Shown piece by piece: positions 1 through 7,833 of a stretch of 36,992 nucleotides of DNA. The translations under genes were made by a program, and so were the position numbers. The stretch's first letter is position 1. Every line of letters begins with the position of its first letter. This stretch comes from a virus: positions 1-36,992 of IMG/VR virus record IMGVR_UViG_3300049783_000670; one strand, 5' to 3'. The notes beneath the pieces were generated by a model that saw nothing but the letters and a program-made list of their open reading frames with translations, did not search any database and was not told where the DNA came from.

Positions 1-127
1 TAGCAATAAAATAACCGTCTGGGTCTGACATAATCGCACTGCCAATATCAGGGGTCATTCCGCCATTATTAAGAGTAGTAACTACTGAATTAAACTCTTC
101 GTCTGTGGCTCCCGTTTTCTTTGCGTT
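1..127. repeat. 127-bp terminal direct repeat, left copy (circular join)
   Basis: Bases 1-127 are identical to 36866-36992. A 127-nt exact end overlap equals a commonly used assembler k-mer length, so this most likely marks a circular (or circularly permuted) genome of 36,865 bp and not a biological terminal repeat. The scaffold gene reads in one frame across the join, which supports circularity. Confidence 0.93.
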
Positions 128-601
128 AGCTGTGAAGCTGGTTGCAAGTTCCGCTTGTTTCTGCTGTGCTGCTTGCGCTGTTTGCTGTTGATTATGCTGC
201 TCTTGCTGCAAATAAGCGTTGTTTTGTGCGTTATAATTAGCGTTAGCAATGATTGCCTCGTCACGCTGCTTTACTTTAACGTCAAAATCTTCGTCAAAAC
301 TATCCGGCATAGGTGGAATATTACCCACTGCTGCCGCTTGACGTTCACGTTCGGCTTGTTGATATCTAGAGTTTTCTTCACGTTGTGCTGCTAAGTCACG
401 CTCTAGTTGTTTCTTCTCACCGTACTGCTTATTAAACGCTGCGTTTGCTTTTTCTTGTGCAACTGCTGCTTCATCAACTTGTACTTCAGATTCAGCCTGT
501 ACAGGGCTACTAGTATCCGACTCTAGTACAGAATCATTTGTTACGGGTTCAGTGTTAACTACCTCGTCAATCACTTCTTCGTTTTGCGGAGTATCACTCA
601 T
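1..601 (-). CDS. Scaffold protein, N-terminal part (gene crosses the circular join)
   Basis: This is the first 200 codons of a 270-aa protein that continues from 36865 down to 36654 after circularisation (an internal Met codon at 56-58 is the same base triplet as 36921-36923 and is in frame). It starts at ATG 601 (MSDTPQNEEV). The N-terminal half is acidic and disordered-looking; the middle is Gln/Ala-rich and probably coiled coil (KQLERDLAAQREENSRYQQ). Its place between portal and coat, its length (P22 scaffold is about 303 aa) and its composition all fit an assembly scaffold that guides coat polymerisation and then leaves the procapsid. Assignment is by position and composition; scaffolds diverge too quickly for motif recognition. 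A minus-strand promoter lies just upstream (696-723), needed because a terminator and an opposite-strand cassette cut it off from the portal gene. Confidence 0.8.
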   Translation of the reverse strand, partial: MSDTPQNEEVIDEVVNTEPVTNDSVLESDTSSPVQAESEVQVDEAAVAQEKANAAFNKQYGEKKQLERDLAAQREENSRYQQAERERQAAAVGNIPPMPDSFDEDFDVKVKQRDEAIIANANYNAQNNAYLQQEQHNQQQTAQAAQQKQAELATSFTANAKKTGATDEEFNSVVTTLNNGGMTPDIGSAIMSDPDGYFIA

Positions 602-695
602 GTTATATCGACCTAATGGCATAGTCTTTCGACTGAGCAGTTATTAAAGGTTAACTGTTGACCTAGAAGTAATCAAATTGACCACTTCTTCGTGT

Positions 696-723
696 ATTTT
701 AACACATTAACTTATTAGTGCAA
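696..723 (-). promoter_or_regulatory. Sigma70-type promoter for scaffold/coat operon
   Basis: On the minus strand TTGCAC (718-723) is followed by a 16-nt spacer and TAAAAT (696-701), about 95 nt upstream of the scaffold start. It would restart late structural transcription downstream of the inserted plus-strand cassette. It sits back to back with the plus promoter at 776-803. Confidence 0.55.
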
Positions 724-775
724 ATGACTAGAATTTAGCGTGATTGACTAAGTGTAATTTAATTAAATAATAAGG

Positions 776-803
776 TTGACTAGTGATATTGAGCGTATAT
801 ACT
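776..803 (+). promoter_or_regulatory. Sigma70-type promoter of the inserted plus-strand cassette
   Basis: TTGACT (776-781), 16-nt spacer, TATACT (798-803): close to consensus. The first cassette start codon (833) lies about 30 nt downstream, leaving a short leader. Confidence 0.7.
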
Positions 804-832
804 TAGCATATCATTTACATATAAGGGTAAGC

Positions 833-958
833 ATGAAGAAATTGATAGATTTTAAAGAAATGGAAAAGCAAATACAGGACTACGCGGATTTATTCTGTGA
901 AGGTAATTTTAACATGGCAGTACGTCAACTAACTAAGAAGGGGCTAAATAATGGATAG
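833..958 (+). CDS. Hypothetical 41-aa protein, first gene of inserted cassette
   Basis: The start is ATG 833, preceded by AAGGG at suitable spacing; an upstream in-frame TTG at 776 lies inside the promoter and is rejected. The product is a short, mostly helical, charged protein (MKKLIDFKEMEKQIQDYADL at the start). The stop overlaps the start of the next gene by 8 nt (ATG 951), so the two are translationally coupled. No family recognised. Confidence 0.6.
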   Translation: MKKLIDFKEMEKQIQDYADLFCEGNFNMAVRQLTKKGLNNG

Positions 959-1226
959 TATATTCAAATCAATATCTAAAAAAGATTCGAGTGACTCTCG
1001 GCGTCATGCGTTAGAGTATGCAGACAAGCTAGCTGAATCCATTAATTTTATAGCAAGAACGCAAAGATTAATTGACGCTGAGCTGCCTGCTAAAAAGCTA
1101 AGGAGCACCGACACCGTAATAACAACAGCACCCATGAGAATGGATGGTATGAAATCATTCAAAATGGCCTTTAACTGTGATAGTGAGATGCCTTTTGCGG
1201 TAGAAATAATAGAAGAGACTAAATAA
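951..1226 (+). CDS. Hypothetical 91-aa cassette protein
   Basis: Soluble, charged protein beginning MDSIFKSISKKDSSDSRR, with a helical first half and an acidic end. It overlaps both neighbours (8 nt upstream; 1 nt at TAATG downstream), the dense packing typical of a phage operon. No recognisable domain. Its place in a self-contained cassette between portal and scaffold suggests an accessory (moron) function. Confidence 0.65.
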   Translation: MDSIFKSISKKDSSDSRRHALEYADKLAESINFIARTQRLIDAELPAKKLRSTDTVITTAPMRMDGMKSFKMAFNCDSEMPFAVEIIEETK

Positions 1227-1393
1227 TGAAAAATAAATTAAATAAATTTACTTTGATAGTGGTAAATAATTGCATTACCTTGCCATTAGCTTACCTTTCA
1301 GCTTCGCACGGTAGCTCTTTCGGTCTGGAGTCATCAGTTACTCTTACGGTACTCTGTATCATCATAAATATTACAATAATTAAGGCTAAATAA
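1226..1393 (+). CDS. Small two-helix membrane protein (55 aa)
   Basis: ATG 1226 overlaps the previous stop and the TAA stop at 1391-1393 overlaps ATG 1393 of the next gene. The sequence has two hydrophobic segments (about residues 8-25 and 36-52) separated by a short Ser/Gly-rich turn, with Lys at both ends, so a hairpin inner-membrane protein is likely. No family recognised. Small membrane proteins in morons often act in superinfection exclusion; that is only a suggestion here. Confidence 0.6.
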   Translation: MKNKLNKFTLIVVNNCITLPLAYLSASHGSSFGLESSVTLTVLCIIINITIIKAK

Positions 1394-2142
1394 TGAAAAC
1401 AATTAAAAAGACTGTGCGTGATGCTGTTATAGAGTTTAAAGGTGAATGTCCAGCTGATGAATTCCCAGCGGACAATGAAGGGTGTGGTGATAATTTAATT
1501 TTAGAGCGTCTTATTTATAGCCGTGAAGAACCTAGCGAATGCATTGGCGATGCAGTAACTGGTTGCACTGGCTTTCGGTCAGATATGTTTCTTGTTATCT
1601 GTAGCTGTGAAGAATTCATCGCCTACGTAGACTTACTAGCCTCTAACATGGGTAATGGAAACATGCACGAGCTATCAAACTACCGAGATGAAATATCATT
1701 AGGTAATGTGCCTGTGGCAAACAGGAAAAATCAATCTGTTGAATTAGAAAGTAAATCACCAGTATTCACACAAGAAATGGCTGACAATAAGGTAATGCCT
1801 AACGCTAACATGGAAGTTATATTGGTACTTGCATCAAATGATGAGGGGGTTAAGGGGTATATTGAGTACTTTAACGACTATGGTGTTTTATTTCGACACT
1901 CACACAATAACTTTTGTGCTTTTTATGAAAAAAGAGAAGTCATGCGGGTTAAGTCACTAACGCCACCTATCACGCTAATAGGTGGCAAGGCTTATCAGTT
2001 TGATATAAGGGGGAAATACGGAAAGGCCAAGGGCATACAAGGCATATACTCCGAGAAGTTGCGTGTGTTTCAATCATCAAGCAATGGATTTCATGAAGAA
2101 ACAGTCGAAAACATTAAGCCATTAACAGTAGAGGTTAAGTAG
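1393..2142 (+). CDS. Hypothetical 249-aa protein, largest gene of the cassette
   Basis: Starts at ATG 1393 (MKTIKKTVRDAVIEFKGECP). The first 75 residues contain six Cys (positions about 19, 31, 50, 58, 69, 71) in a layout seen in small Cys-rich phage proteins. The central part is acidic, and the C-terminal 100 residues look beta-rich (VILVLASNDEG, ITLIGGKAYQFDIRGKYG). No catalytic motif recognised. It ends one base before the next start. Probably the main effector or accessory product of the cassette; function unknown. Confidence 0.75.
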   Translation: MKTIKKTVRDAVIEFKGECPADEFPADNEGCGDNLILERLIYSREEPSECIGDAVTGCTGFRSDMFLVICSCEEFIAYVDLLASNMGNGNMHELSNYRDEISLGNVPVANRKNQSVELESKSPVFTQEMADNKVMPNANMEVILVLASNDEGVKGYIEYFNDYGVLFRHSHNNFCAFYEKREVMRVKSLTPPITLIGGKAYQFDIRGKYGKAKGIQGIYSEKLRVFQSSSNGFHEETVENIKPLTVEVK

Positions 2143-2331
2143 ATGAATAACACAGATAAACTATTTAATTTGATACTGGCTTTTATTTTATTTGTAGTGA
2201 TTGTTTTTTGTGCTGGATTGGTCGTTGAATCAAACAAGAAGCTAGAAAGTATTGAGAGGAAGCTCGAATCTATATGTGAGGCAGATAGAGTTGAGTGCGA
2301 AAGACAATTAACATTATTACTATTAATATAA
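2143..2331 (+). CDS. Single-pass membrane protein with short coiled coil (62 aa)
   Basis: An N-terminal hydrophobic helix (about residues 8-29) is followed by a charged heptad-like segment (SNKKLESIERKLESICEADR) and a hydrophobic Leu/Ile tail. This N-in single-pass plus coiled-coil design resembles inner-membrane spanins or small toxins, but the protein is short for a spanin and no partner lipoprotein is adjacent. Function unknown. Confidence 0.6.
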   Translation: MNNTDKLFNLILAFILFVVIVFCAGLVVESNKKLESIERKLESICEADRVECERQLTLLLLI

Positions 2332-2341
2332 AGGGTGAAAG

Positions 2342-2503
2342 ATGAACGATAAACTATTAAGAGCTTTTATCGAAGCTAGCGGTTATGAGATTGAAGAGGT
2401 GGTCGAGCCATTCAGCGAGCTTGGGTGTTGTGGTGGTGTGGAGTACTCGCGTAACGGGGTTAGGGTTATTGATTACAAGGTAACTAAGAAGGGGTGCAGC
2501 TGA
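2342..2503 (+). CDS. Hypothetical 53-aa acidic protein
   Basis: ATG 2342 is preceded by AAAGGGTGAAAG, a reasonable ribosome site. The product starts MNDKLLRAFIEASGYEIEEV, carries a Cys-Cys-Gly-Gly turn and ends in a basic tail. Its TGA overlaps ATG 2503 of the next gene by one base. No family recognised. Confidence 0.55.
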   Translation: MNDKLLRAFIEASGYEIEEVVEPFSELGCCGGVEYSRNGVRVIDYKVTKKGCS

Positions 2504-2982
2504 TGTGGGACGGGGTAAGGCGTAAGGAGTTATTAAAGACAGGTGAAGCAATAGACAAATCTAGATTTAATCGTACTGGATTCCCTTTTGATAAAGAGTC
2601 TCGTCGTGCTGATCAATTTAAGTTCTTCGGGTATCGGCCTAAAAGATTCATTAGTGTTTACGCTAAGAAGCCTAGAATACTAGTAAAGCCTAAAGTTGAT
2701 GATAGAGCTCTTATTAACTTGGGTAAGTGGCGTGCTGAGTCTGTTTTATATAATGCTCAGATGGATCGTCAAATGAACATTAACAAACGAGGCTCTTTAT
2801 CTAACTTATACGCACAAGGTATGCAAAATGTCGGTATGGGTGGCTATGATGGTAACTTCTCAGCGGCTAACATGCAAATCCAGTTAGCCGCTGACCACGG
2901 AATGCAACAAGCGCAAATGGCAGCAAACAGAAGCAGGGCTATAGCTGATATGCAGATAGCTGCATGCGTAAGGTTGTTTTAA
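2503..2982 (+). CDS. Hypothetical 159-aa protein, Met/Gln-rich C-terminus
   Basis: Start ATG 2503 overlaps the previous stop (TGATG). The first 90 residues are basic and aromatic (FNRTGFPFDKESRRADQFKF; GYRPKRFISVYAKKP); the last 70 are rich in Met, Gln and Ala (AANMQIQLAADHGMQQAQMA), resembling internal virion or assembly proteins. This composition and its place next to the portal raise the possibility of a virion-associated role despite the opposite orientation. No family recognised. Confidence 0.65.
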   Translation: MWDGVRRKELLKTGEAIDKSRFNRTGFPFDKESRRADQFKFFGYRPKRFISVYAKKPRILVKPKVDDRALINLGKWRAESVLYNAQMDRQMNINKRGSLSNLYAQGMQNVGMGGYDGNFSAANMQIQLAADHGMQQAQMAANRSRAIADMQIAACVRLF

Positions 2983-3006
2983 TAATACTAAGAAGGAGTG
3001 TTAATA

Positions 3007-3120
3007 GTGGATCTATTCCCAATGACAGGTAAGGCAGTTGATGACACTAAAGTATGGTTTATTCCATTCTTAGTTATTGCAGCAATAGGAATTCCATTGC
3101 TTTACTGGTACTTAAACTAA
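3007..3120 (+). CDS. Small membrane protein with GTG start (37 aa)
   Basis: AAGGAG at 2992-2998 sits eight bases before GTG 3007, a strong ribosome site that decides the start. The product has one hydrophobic helix in its C-terminal half (VWFIPFLVIAAIGIPLLYWY) and a short soluble N-terminus. It is the last gene before the terminator at 3124. No family recognised. Confidence 0.55.
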   Translation: MDLFPMTGKAVDDTKVWFIPFLVIAAIGIPLLYWYLN

Positions 3121-3123
3121 ACA

Positions 3124-3153
3124 AAAGCCGCCAATCATTCGAGAGGCGGCTTT
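3124..3153. terminator. Bidirectional Rho-independent terminator
   Basis: AAAGCCGCC (3124-3132) pairs with GGCGGCTTT (3145-3153). There is a T-run on both strands (TTTATTATTT on plus, TTTTG on minus), so it ends both the plus cassette and the minus portal operon. Confidence 0.85.
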
Positions 3154-3158
3154 ATTAT

Positions 3159-5309
3159 TTACTGTGTAATATTATTGGCTTGTTCAGCTAGCCTCATGTT
3201 CTCCCTTATTTCATTGTTAAGGTTTTTATCATACTGCTGCTCTAACGCCTCAAGCTTTAATGCAAAGTCATTGTTAATCTTCTGCTGGTTTTGTTCTGCA
3301 GCAATCATTTCAGTATTAAACTTAGCATCACCAGAACGCTGGAACTTAGCAGCATCTAACTGCAACTCTTGCTCTTTAAGGTCAAGCTGTCTATTACTTA
3401 TCTGAAGCTCCGCCATTTTAATCTGCTGATTGCCTTGAGCGTTAGTCATATCGGCTTGACCTTTTAACTCTTCCGCTCTAGCTGCAATCATCATAGGGTC
3501 TTCTTGAGGTGGTTGGTTCTGTGCTTCGGCTTGCTGCTGCTCAATCTTCTGCCTTTCCTCATCAGTCCATTGTGACTCAGGAATCATACCAGCATTAAGT
3601 AGCTCTTCTCGCGCTCTCTCTGCCATTTGATCCATACCAGGTACAGCCAAGTTTTTAAGCATGATATCTTTACCTTGCTGTAAAAAGCTAGGGTCGATAG
3701 CTGCCATATCCAAGAATGCTTGAGTAGTTTCTTTTTGCTGACTGTTAAATGCTGGCCCAAATTCACAAGTAACCCCGTACAGTCCTTTTGATAAGTTATT
3801 GAGTTCAACATTCTGACCTGACTCAGCATCAAATATATTGTCATTAAGCATTACCATTGAGCTAGTGTCGTCCTCTTCAATTATTCTTACCTGCCTTCTT
3901 GAGTCGTAAGCTCTAGGTATTGCGGGTATTAATATCTTTCCGATTTGACATTCCATTATCTTTTTAGACTCAAACCACTTAATCGAACCTGTATTACCCT
4001 GCTCTATCTGCTGACTTCCAGCAATGCCACTCTGATTAGGGTTGGCGTTACCTTGTAAAGCGTTAAAACTATTGGAGCTTGCTGATATCATTTGCTGAGT
4101 GTTAGCGATGGTTGTTTGTAATCCGTTACTGACCTGTACACCGCCTGACCACATAGGTGCTCCAGGAGCCTCCTGGTCTGGATTATAAGTTCTTACTGGG
4201 TGGCGATCAGTATTCATCTTAGAGTAATCATTACCTTCGATCTGTACGTCTGTCATCCAGTAGAAAGGTGAAGGAGATAACGCGCCATCTTCAATGTCAC
4301 GACTCATGGCGTAGTTTAAAATACGCTGCTGGTCATAGAGTTTCTCAATCTTACCGAAGTAAATCAACTTGTTTTCAAATACTTCAAAGTTTCCGTAAAT
4401 AGGAACTAACGGAATACTATCGAAAACAGTCTCGACTTCATCTTCAAGCCAACCACCGCCATCAAATAGGCGAGAGTGAACACGCCATGATTTTCTAGTC
4501 CTGCGCTTTTCTTCTCCGTTATTCTTTAATTGAACTGTAACCCCAGCCTGTTCTAATTCATCTTCGACCTTTTTAAAATCATCGTTAACTTCATATACAG
4601 AGCCATTAGTCATTTCAACTAATTCAACGCTTCGCTTTTTCTTATAGTAAATTTTACCGATAACCACAGCGTCAGCTTTATTGAAGAACGCTTCAGATTG
4701 CTTATCATCACCAATACTTTGATCGGAACCTTCTGGATAGCTCTCTTTGTATTCAGCTGCGGGTATTGATATTAACTTAACGCCCCACCTTGAATCACTA
4801 GCATCTTGTTTTACTGAACCTAAATCAAACCATACAGAATCTACGGCGTTAGGTACGTGCTGGATAAGTAAGTCTTGATCCATAGTATTACCGTCAACGT
4901 AATCTTGGATAACCTCGACAGCATCGAAGCCACCTATAACATTAGAGCGAGAGGCAGAGTTAGAAACTTGCTCAAAGTTAGATATGTTTTTAATATTGCG
5001 AATTAAGCCGTTGTACACCTTGGCAGTGTCCATTGATGACTCGCCGCTAATAGGTGCAACTTTCAAGCTAAAATCAGACTGATCTATCTCGCCACTTATT
5101 TGATCAACAATAGGCGTACACATATCAAAGGTTCCGCGAAATCTGCCATTCATTTTATTGATGGCATACGGGTCCCATTGCCCATCGCGTTTATTAAGGA
5201 ATAATTTAGCATCCCTAACACCCTGCCGCATGTCGCTGTTTGAATCTTGAGCCTCGGTAATCATATTGAGTACGTTAGCATGTTTACTAAAATCTATATC
5301 TGTTGCCAT
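3159..5309 (-). CDS. Portal protein (P22 gp1-like, head-to-tail connector)
   Basis: A 716-aa protein that forms the dodecameric ring at the capsid vertex through which DNA is packaged and ejected. Length (P22 gp1 is 725 aa), position after the large terminase, an N-terminal region like P22-type portals (LFLNKRDGQWDPYAINKMNG) and a Gln/Ala-rich coiled C-terminal barrel-like region (about residues 600-716) support this. I start it at ATG 5309 because AGGA lies eight bases upstream; an in-frame TTG at 5330 would add seven residues and overlap the terminase end but has no ribosome site. Transcription stops just downstream at 3124-3153. Confidence 0.93.
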   Translation of the reverse strand: MATDIDFSKHANVLNMITEAQDSNSDMRQGVRDAKLFLNKRDGQWDPYAINKMNGRFRGTFDMCTPIVDQISGEIDQSDFSLKVAPISGESSMDTAKVYNGLIRNIKNISNFEQVSNSASRSNVIGGFDAVEVIQDYVDGNTMDQDLLIQHVPNAVDSVWFDLGSVKQDASDSRWGVKLISIPAAEYKESYPEGSDQSIGDDKQSEAFFNKADAVVIGKIYYKKKRSVELVEMTNGSVYEVNDDFKKVEDELEQAGVTVQLKNNGEEKRRTRKSWRVHSRLFDGGGWLEDEVETVFDSIPLVPIYGNFEVFENKLIYFGKIEKLYDQQRILNYAMSRDIEDGALSPSPFYWMTDVQIEGNDYSKMNTDRHPVRTYNPDQEAPGAPMWSGGVQVSNGLQTTIANTQQMISASSNSFNALQGNANPNQSGIAGSQQIEQGNTGSIKWFESKKIMECQIGKILIPAIPRAYDSRRQVRIIEEDDTSSMVMLNDNIFDAESGQNVELNNLSKGLYGVTCEFGPAFNSQQKETTQAFLDMAAIDPSFLQQGKDIMLKNLAVPGMDQMAERAREELLNAGMIPESQWTDEERQKIEQQQAEAQNQPPQEDPMMIAARAEELKGQADMTNAQGNQQIKMAELQISNRQLDLKEQELQLDAAKFQRSGDAKFNTEMIAAEQNQQKINNDFALKLEALEQQYDKNLNNEIRENMRLAEQANNITQ

Positions 5310-5323
5310 TTCTACATTCCTAT

Positions 5324-7012
5324 TTAACAAATAGAGTCAAAGACTAATTTTTTGTGTTTTATTTTTTCTATTACACTTGCTTTATCTAATGATACCACAA
5401 CAGCGTCAAATAAATTAGGAGAAGGTATTGACACACGACTACCATCAGGCATCAAGATACCCTTTCGCAACTCTTCTTTAGTGTAGAACCTAATAGTGTC
5501 ACCCGGCTTAACTGGAGTCTTACATGCTTCAGCCTTAAGCTTCTCCATCATTTCACGCTTGATACCTAATCCGGTTTCTTTATCGTAACTAGCAAAGCTT
5601 ATCAGTGTGTCAGGGTCGTGATACTTACCAAGAACAACCGCCTCATAAGTTCTTAGTATGCGCTCAGCAGTATTAATAATGTTTTGTGACTTCTTGTTGC
5701 TAAGTACATCTTCATTCTTCAAGCGTTCGTTACGCTGCGTTAGTGTTGTTGTTTCGCTTTTAAATTGTGCTTTAGGGTCATGTATTTTACTACTGCCCTT
5801 GTATGCAAAGATATTTACCGACTTACCTTTAAATGCCTTACTAACATTGTCGCGAAGTGTCGCGCCTAATCCGTCAGCATCATAACCAAAGGAATCAACT
5901 CCATACATAATTGCACGTTGACAAGCCAAATCCATTTTACGATTACCATCACTAGCTTCAATCTCTGTGATATCAGTAAATATAACACCTTGCCTAGCAG
6001 CGTAACCACATGGATCATTACCTGTATCTGATGGGTCACATGCTGCAATCTTAGCGCCCAATGGTTCAAAGCCTAATTTAATGTGAGCATCTATACACGC
6101 GCTAAACCAATCTTCAGTTATAACACTTGAATCAATATCATCATTAAACTTATCGCCCCATATCCATCCGAATCTTGATTTAGACATAATACCCTTCTCG
6201 ACTTTAACTTTGTCTTTGGCTAACTCTTGGCTTAGTGATTCATCCCACTTAAACCATGGGTTATCAATGTGAGAAACTTTAATTATTAAATGATGCTCAT
6301 CTTCATAGTAGCCCTGCTTATCTAATTCAGCGCGATAAGGGTTTATAAACTCTTTACTCATTGGGTCTTGACTTGATTCAGGATTCCACAACCACCAAAG
6401 TTCAGCGCCAGGAGTATCGCGCAATGTTGGCCCTAATGTATCAATAGTGTTTTGCTTTGTCTTTGCGGCCTCTTCCATTAAGAATATTTTATAATTACTC
6501 GTACCCTTCATGTCGATAATATTCTGCATTCCGCCAAAGGTAAACTTCCCGCCCGTTTTGTGTCGTATCTCCCAATGACTTGGTACGCTTCGAAAACCAG
6601 CAAGACTTAAATCTTTTATGCTTTTCTCTATTCCTGCGTAAATGCTTTCTTTTAATGCTTTCATCCTTTCACGTAATACGAACACTTTCGAGCCTTGACT
6701 ATTGACCTCGCCCGCCGTTACGTCTTGAGCCATTCTAGACTTGGTACCACCCCTTGAGCCAAACATGCATTTGTATTTCTTATGCTTTAGTATCATCGGC
6801 TCAAGCTTTTCAATTAGCAATACCGTAGCAACTTCAGTACTTGTCTGCATGTTACCTATTGTGCCTTTCCATGTTCTGACTATATTAGGAACTAACACCC
6901 CGTCTATTTTATCCACCCGGTCAACGATACCGTAAACAGAGTGCTCTAACATGCCAGCTTGAGCTAATATCTGAGGCTCTAATACATCTAATCGCTTACT
7001 AAGCGCCCCCAT
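5324..7012 (-). CDS. Terminase large subunit
   Basis: The 562-aa packaging motor and headful nuclease. The ATPase half has a Walker A variant GSRGGTKS (residues 85-92), a Walker B IFLMEE (176-181) with the catalytic Glu, and WNP (209-211) at the coupling-motif position. The nuclease half has the RNase-H-like acidic residues in ACDPSDTG (D326), FGYDADG (D378/D380) and a C-terminal LFDAVV Asp. The start ATG 7012 has AGAGGA eight bases upstream and overlaps the small-subunit gene by 14 nt, so both are probably translated together. It acts with the portal at 3159-5309. Confidence 0.95.
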   Translation of the reverse strand: MGALSKRLDVLEPQILAQAGMLEHSVYGIVDRVDKIDGVLVPNIVRTWKGTIGNMQTSTEVATVLLIEKLEPMILKHKKYKCMFGSRGGTKSRMAQDVTAGEVNSQGSKVFVLRERMKALKESIYAGIEKSIKDLSLAGFRSVPSHWEIRHKTGGKFTFGGMQNIIDMKGTSNYKIFLMEEAAKTKQNTIDTLGPTLRDTPGAELWWLWNPESSQDPMSKEFINPYRAELDKQGYYEDEHHLIIKVSHIDNPWFKWDESLSQELAKDKVKVEKGIMSKSRFGWIWGDKFNDDIDSSVITEDWFSACIDAHIKLGFEPLGAKIAACDPSDTGNDPCGYAARQGVIFTDITEIEASDGNRKMDLACQRAIMYGVDSFGYDADGLGATLRDNVSKAFKGKSVNIFAYKGSSKIHDPKAQFKSETTTLTQRNERLKNEDVLSNKKSQNIINTAERILRTYEAVVLGKYHDPDTLISFASYDKETGLGIKREMMEKLKAEACKTPVKPGDTIRFYTKEELRKGILMPDGSRVSIPSPNLFDAVVVSLDKASVIEKIKHKKLVFDSIC

Positions 7013-7427
7013 TTAAAGTTTCCTCTAGCTTAATAATGCGCTCTTTTAAGTCAGTATATTCTTCGATATCAATCATAGCTTTAATAGCTTGTATACAATG
7101 ATTACCTACATCACTAGGTATAATGCCTGAAGCAATAGCATCTAAAATAAAAGCCGCCTTTTCATGAGGCAATGACTTTAATGGTAGGTCAAAATTATAC
7201 AGAGGGTTAACCGCTTTAGGCATTGGAGACATACGGTTTAACAACTCTTTAAAGGTAAAATTGTCATCAGGGTTAAACGCCCTTGTTATCAATTCGTCAT
7301 AAAAACCTTCTTCTGTCCTTGTTTGCCGCTTCATGGCATCTAAAATCTTTGTGCGCTCACTCTTTCCACGTGGCGTACGCCTCTTTGGTTGCTTCTCTTT
7401 ATCGAATGATGTTTTAGTCTTAGCCAT
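6999..7427 (-). CDS. Terminase small subunit (predicted)
   Basis: A 142-aa protein with a very basic N-terminus (KQPKRRTPRGKSERTKIL), a helical middle and a C-terminal helix (IDIEEYTDLKERIIKLEETL) suited to oligomerisation. The role, recognising pac DNA and handing it to the large subunit, rests on position, size and architecture more than on a motif. Its ribosome site is poor: the region just upstream is instead two tandem copies of a 10-bp sequence (7430-7450). Confidence 0.8.
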   Translation of the reverse strand: MAKTKTSFDKEKQPKRRTPRGKSERTKILDAMKRQTRTEEGFYDELITRAFNPDDNFTFKELLNRMSPMPKAVNPLYNFDLPLKSLPHEKAAFILDAIASGIIPSDVGNHCIQAIKAMIDIEEYTDLKERIIKLEETLNGGA

Positions 7428-7429
7428 TG

Positions 7430-7450
7430 TTTGCCGTTACTTTGCCGTTA
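7430..7450 (-). repeat. Tandem 10-bp repeat directly upstream of small terminase
   Basis: TTTGCCGTTA occurs at 7430-7439 and again at 7441-7450 on the plus strand, a period of 11 bp (about one helical turn). It occupies the ribosome-binding position of the small terminase gene. It could be a protein-binding site (autoregulation or pac recognition) or a local duplication. Confidence 0.6.
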
Positions 7451-7459
7451 TTTGATTAA

Positions 7460-7487
7460 ATTATAACATAAAAAAGGCATCCGTTAA
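7460..7487 (-). promoter_or_regulatory. Candidate promoter for the packaging operon
   Basis: On the minus strand TTAACG (plus 7482-7487), a 16-nt spacer, then TATAAT (plus 7460-7465). The -35 element is the loop of the terminator hairpin at 7467-7495, so the two signals are interleaved. The -35 is only a partial match. Confidence 0.45.
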
Positions 7488-7495
7488 GATGCCTT
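7467..7495 (-). terminator. Rho-independent terminator ending the 13985-7558 operon
   Basis: AAGGCATC (7474-7481) and GATGCCTT (7488-7495) form an 8-bp perfect stem with a 6-nt loop. On the minus strand it is followed by TTTTTT, so it stops leftward transcription before the terminase genes. Confidence 0.85.
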
Positions 7496-7557
7496 ATATT
7501 CGTAGTGAGAGAAGTGCATAAATCACAATTGAATCATGCACTTATTTTTACTCTACT

Positions 7558-7800
7558 TTACGCTCTCGTCATGCTAAAAGTAGCATCACCTGTTAAACCA
7601 GCCTTAAATCGACACGTTGATAGTTGGATTAAGTCAGTGCCACTAGTAGAAACAACCCCGTCAGTTATATCTGAGGTGTTTAATAGTGTCATTGTGCCAC
7701 TTGGCGCGTAACTCAGGGTTATACTCCCCGTACCTACGTTAGCTAAGTAGCTGTATGTGCCTTTTGATACTGTTTGCTCTTCGTCTGCTGTAAATTTCAT
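7558..7800 (-). CDS. Hypothetical 80-aa beta-rich protein (virion or decoration-like)
   Basis: Short Thr/Ser/Gly-rich sequence (VSKGTYSYLANVGTGSITLS; GVVSTSGTDLIQLSTCRF) that looks like a small beta-sandwich, similar in texture to decoration or fibre-accessory proteins. It is the last gene before the terminator at 7467-7495 and follows the SGNH tailspike-like gene, with which it may be expressed. No family recognised. Confidence 0.65.
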   Translation of the reverse strand: MKFTADEEQTVSKGTYSYLANVGTGSITLSYAPSGTMTLLNTSDITDGVVSTSGTDLIQLSTCRFKAGLTGDATFSMTRA

Positions 7801-7833
7801 AAATCACCTTCGTTAAATTAGCTTTACTACTGC

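Noticed and set aside
1-127. Biological long terminal repeat
   Set aside because: 127 bp is a standard assembler overlap length and P22-like phages are circularly permuted, so an assembly overlap is more likely.
3175-3405. Plus-strand Cys/Ser/Leu-rich frame over the portal C-terminus
   Set aside because: Antisense of the Gln/Glu/Leu-rich portal barrel, with no ribosome site or promoter.
5309-5330. TTG 5330 as the portal start
   Set aside because: ATG 5309 has a ribosome site at the right spacing and avoids overlap with the terminase stop.
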